Below are positions 39,728-41,194 of a stretch of 41,194 bases of DNA, piece after piece. The position numbers were made by a program, and so were the translations under genes. The DNA lies in NCBI GenBank assembly GCA_903959815.1, contig CAJBYM010000035.1:1-41194 (forward strand), given 5' to 3'. Source of the DNA: Candidatus Omnitrophota bacterium. GTDB taxonomy: Bacteria; Omnitrophota; Gorgyraeia; Zapsychrales; Fredricksoniimonadaceae. The first letter of the stretch is position 1. Every line of letters begins with the position of its first letter. The notes under the pieces are model-generated. The model made no database searches. It was not told the origin of the DNA and saw only the letters and a program-made list of their open reading frames with translations.

Positions 39728-40591
39728 TCAATTTGAGAATGATATGATAAAAACACCGGCGACCATAAGCGCAACAGCCAGGATCCGCTCACGCCCCCCG
39801 CGTTCCTTAAGGAACCACACACCCCACAAGGATGTTAGAATAACGCTCGTGCGTTTGATCGCAATAACATAGGGCACGATCGTCAATTTAAGGGCATTCA
39901 TCTGGAACATCATCATCAGCGCCAAGAAAAACCCCATGGCCACAAGCCATGGCCAGTTCATGCGAACCTGCTTGCCGGCATCTTTCACCTTGATCAACAT
40001 CATCATCCCCAAAAGCAAAGAAACAAAAGCATTCAAGGAAACACTCCACAATAAGGGAGAAGAGTTACGCACACCGATCTTATCAATATTCCCCCCAATG
40101 CTATACAGGATCGCGACCAAAAGCATGTACCGGCTGCCGCGCGCCTTCATTAACCTCTTGAACGGAGCCAGAATATTCTCCTGTTCAGGGTGATAGAACA
40201 GCGCATAACATCCAAAAACAATGAGCACCATACCCACAATACCCAAAGGCCTGGGGAACTCACCCAAAATCATCGGCGATGTCAATAAAAGCAACATCGG
40301 CGTAAAACTCAGGATCGGAATAGACAAGGAAAGATCAGCCGCCTCGATCGCTTTAAAAAAGAACACCGTCGCGACCGCAAGAAGAATGCCCGTGATCAAA
40401 AGTGCTGGCCAAAAGTCAGGACCAGGAACCGCGGGGTGCTCCCACATAAAAAGAAAGATAAAGAACGGCAACGAAAAGAAACTGGCCGACCACGCTGTCA
40501 CATAAGGGCTGACACGTGTGGATAAACGCTTGGAAATGATATCCTGCGCGGAATTAGAGAATGCTGTCAGAAAGGCCAGGATCAACCACAT
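39728..40591 (-). CDS. EamA-family (DMT superfamily) transporter
   Basis: A 287-residue inner-membrane protein with about ten helices arranged as two EamA halves: residues 1-135 (ending IVGMVLIVFGCYALFY) and 150-287 (ending ILAVALMVAGVFIISFSN). The paired end-of-half sequences and the IKRTSVILTSLWGVWFLKE segment are typical of drug/metabolite transporters. The substrate cannot be told from sequence. Its start overlaps the end of the mnmD-like gene by 10 bases, so the two are co-translated although their functions look unrelated. Confidence 0.9.
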   Translation of the reverse strand: MWLILAFLTAFSNSAQDIISKRLSTRVSPYVTAWSASFFSLPFFIFLFMWEHPAVPGPDFWPALLITGILLAVATVFFFKAIEAADLSLSIPILSFTPMLLLLTSPMILGEFPRPLGIVGMVLIVFGCYALFYHPEQENILAPFKRLMKARGSRYMLLVAILYSIGGNIDKIGVRNSSPLLWSVSLNAFVSLLLGMMMLIKVKDAGKQVRMNWPWLVAMGFFLALMMMFQMNALKLTIVPYVIAIKRTSVILTSLWGVWFLKERGGRERILAVALMVAGVFIISFSN

Positions 40592-41194
40592 GAGAAATAC
40601 CCTTGAAGGATCTGTTTCTTTTTGCCATGCCCGGGGATCTTTTGCACCACAAAGCCCTGGGCTTCCAAACCCCGCCGCACGATGCCGGCTACCGTGAATG
40701 TGGAAAATGTAGTCCCTGGTTTACTTAAAGTCGCAATGCCCTTAAAAACTTCCTCAGACCACATCCGGGGATTCTTTGAAGGTGCAAATCCATCAAGAAA
40801 ACATGCATCCGCCCCGCCCTTTACAAAACCTTCTTTCTTAATACGTCCAAGAGCGGCCACAACATCATCAAAAACAATCGTCAAACGCACACGTCCATCA
40901 CCAAAGAGCATATCGGTGATATCACCGGCTGATGATTGATACTGTTTCAAAAGTTCTTCCTTATAAACGGATAGGGATGGCCACAACCCTAGAGATCGAG
41001 CTAGGTCTTCCGATGAAACAGGAAATAATTCAACTGATATGAAATGCAAGGACCATGACACGGGCGCGCACTTATCCCAAAGCTCCCAGGCACAACAAAA
41101 ATCAAGACCTGTGCCAAAACCTGTCTCAAGAATAACAAATGTTCCTTGAGTCCGAGGATCAAGTTTTAAAAAACGTTGCTCAAGGGCATTGCCA
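40582..41194 (-). CDS. mnmD: MnmD-type tRNA 5-methylaminomethyl-2-thiouridine methyltransferase (5' end outside window)
   Basis: A partial gene: the frame is open to the right edge of the window. It adds GNALEQRFLKLDPRTQG and the SAM motif ETGFGTGLDF ahead of the part that starts at the GTG 41061. The product is the methyltransferase half of MnmC, which finishes the mnm5s2U34 wobble modification of tRNAs. Supporting motifs are the acidic catalytic-loop segment CFLDGFAPSKNPRMWSEEVF and TFSTFTVAGIVRRGLEAQGF, ending in the GHGKKKQILQGYF tail. No oxidase (MnmC C-terminal) domain follows, so it is the stand-alone MnmD form. It overlaps the EamA gene by 10 bases. Confidence 0.9.
   Translation of the reverse strand, partial: GNALEQRFLKLDPRTQGTFVILETGFGTGLDFCCAWELWDKCAPVSWSLHFISVELFPVSSEDLARSLGLWPSLSVYKEELLKQYQSSAGDITDMLFGDGRVRLTIVFDDVVAALGRIKKEGFVKGGADACFLDGFAPSKNPRMWSEEVFKGIATLSKPGTTFSTFTVAGIVRRGLEAQGFVVQKIPGHGKKKQILQGYFSCG

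Overview
The window looks like chromosomal DNA of an anaerobic bacterium of the candidate phylum Omnitrophota (OP3). Two things suggest this. The first gene is a secreted protein with an N-terminal block (ending in FDFIVDNG) that I associate with Omnitrophota. The gene content is strictly fermentative and H2-based. The assignment is an inference from memory of the family, not a search result. There are no transposases, phage genes, CRISPR arrays, tRNAs or rRNAs that I can see. Nearly all genes lie on the minus strand; the exceptions are an alkD-like gene and one redox cassette.

Layout. Positions 56-8617 hold envelope and housekeeping genes: the Omnitrophota-type secreted protein, an exported SlyD-like prolyl isomerase, a three-gene unit (coiled-coil protein, glycosyltransferase, acetyltransferase-methyltransferase fusion), AlkD, a cold-shock protein, a small exported protein and an azoreductase-like flavoprotein. 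Positions 8658-12292 carry the anaerobic ribonucleotide reductase pair nrdD/nrdG behind a radical-SAM gene, with a promoter whose -10 lies inside a 19-bp palindrome. Positions 12539-21877 are one transcription unit, rex-hydC-hydB-hydA-hydS-PP2C phosphatase-photolyase: a Thermotoga-type trimeric [FeFe] hydrogenase, a PAS-containing sensory [FeFe] hydrogenase and its phosphatase partner. Positions 22051-23185 contain a train of hairpins and a secreted DUF1566-type protein.

Positions 23186-29088 carry the H-cluster maturation operon: a TM1266-type regulator, aspA, hydF, hydG, an unknown 91-residue ORF and hydE. It is punctuated by REP-like palindromes. Positions 29285-33758 hold a second hydrogenase, hndA-hndB-hndC-hndD. 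Divergent from it is a plus-strand cassette (33996-36486): a membrane FMN/[4Fe-4S] protein, a 71-residue membrane peptide, an AmrS-type radical-SAM enzyme and a 48-residue ORF. The right end has a membrane-embedded spermidine-synthase-like protein, an MscS-like TM-helix protein, a small membrane protein, an EamA transporter and a 5'-truncated mnmD.

How it fits together: two hydrogenases, predicted electron-bifurcating, would dispose of or use H2 in exchange with NAD(P)H and reduced ferredoxin. HydE/F/G, probably helped by AspA, build their H-clusters. HydS and its phosphatase probably read H2 or redox state, and Rex reads NADH/NAD+. A TTCTCGA/TCGAGAA motif recurs upstream of rex, of hnd and (degenerately) of the nrd unit, and is a candidate shared operator. 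Three genes have a -10 element so close to the ATG that their mRNAs are predicted to be leaderless.
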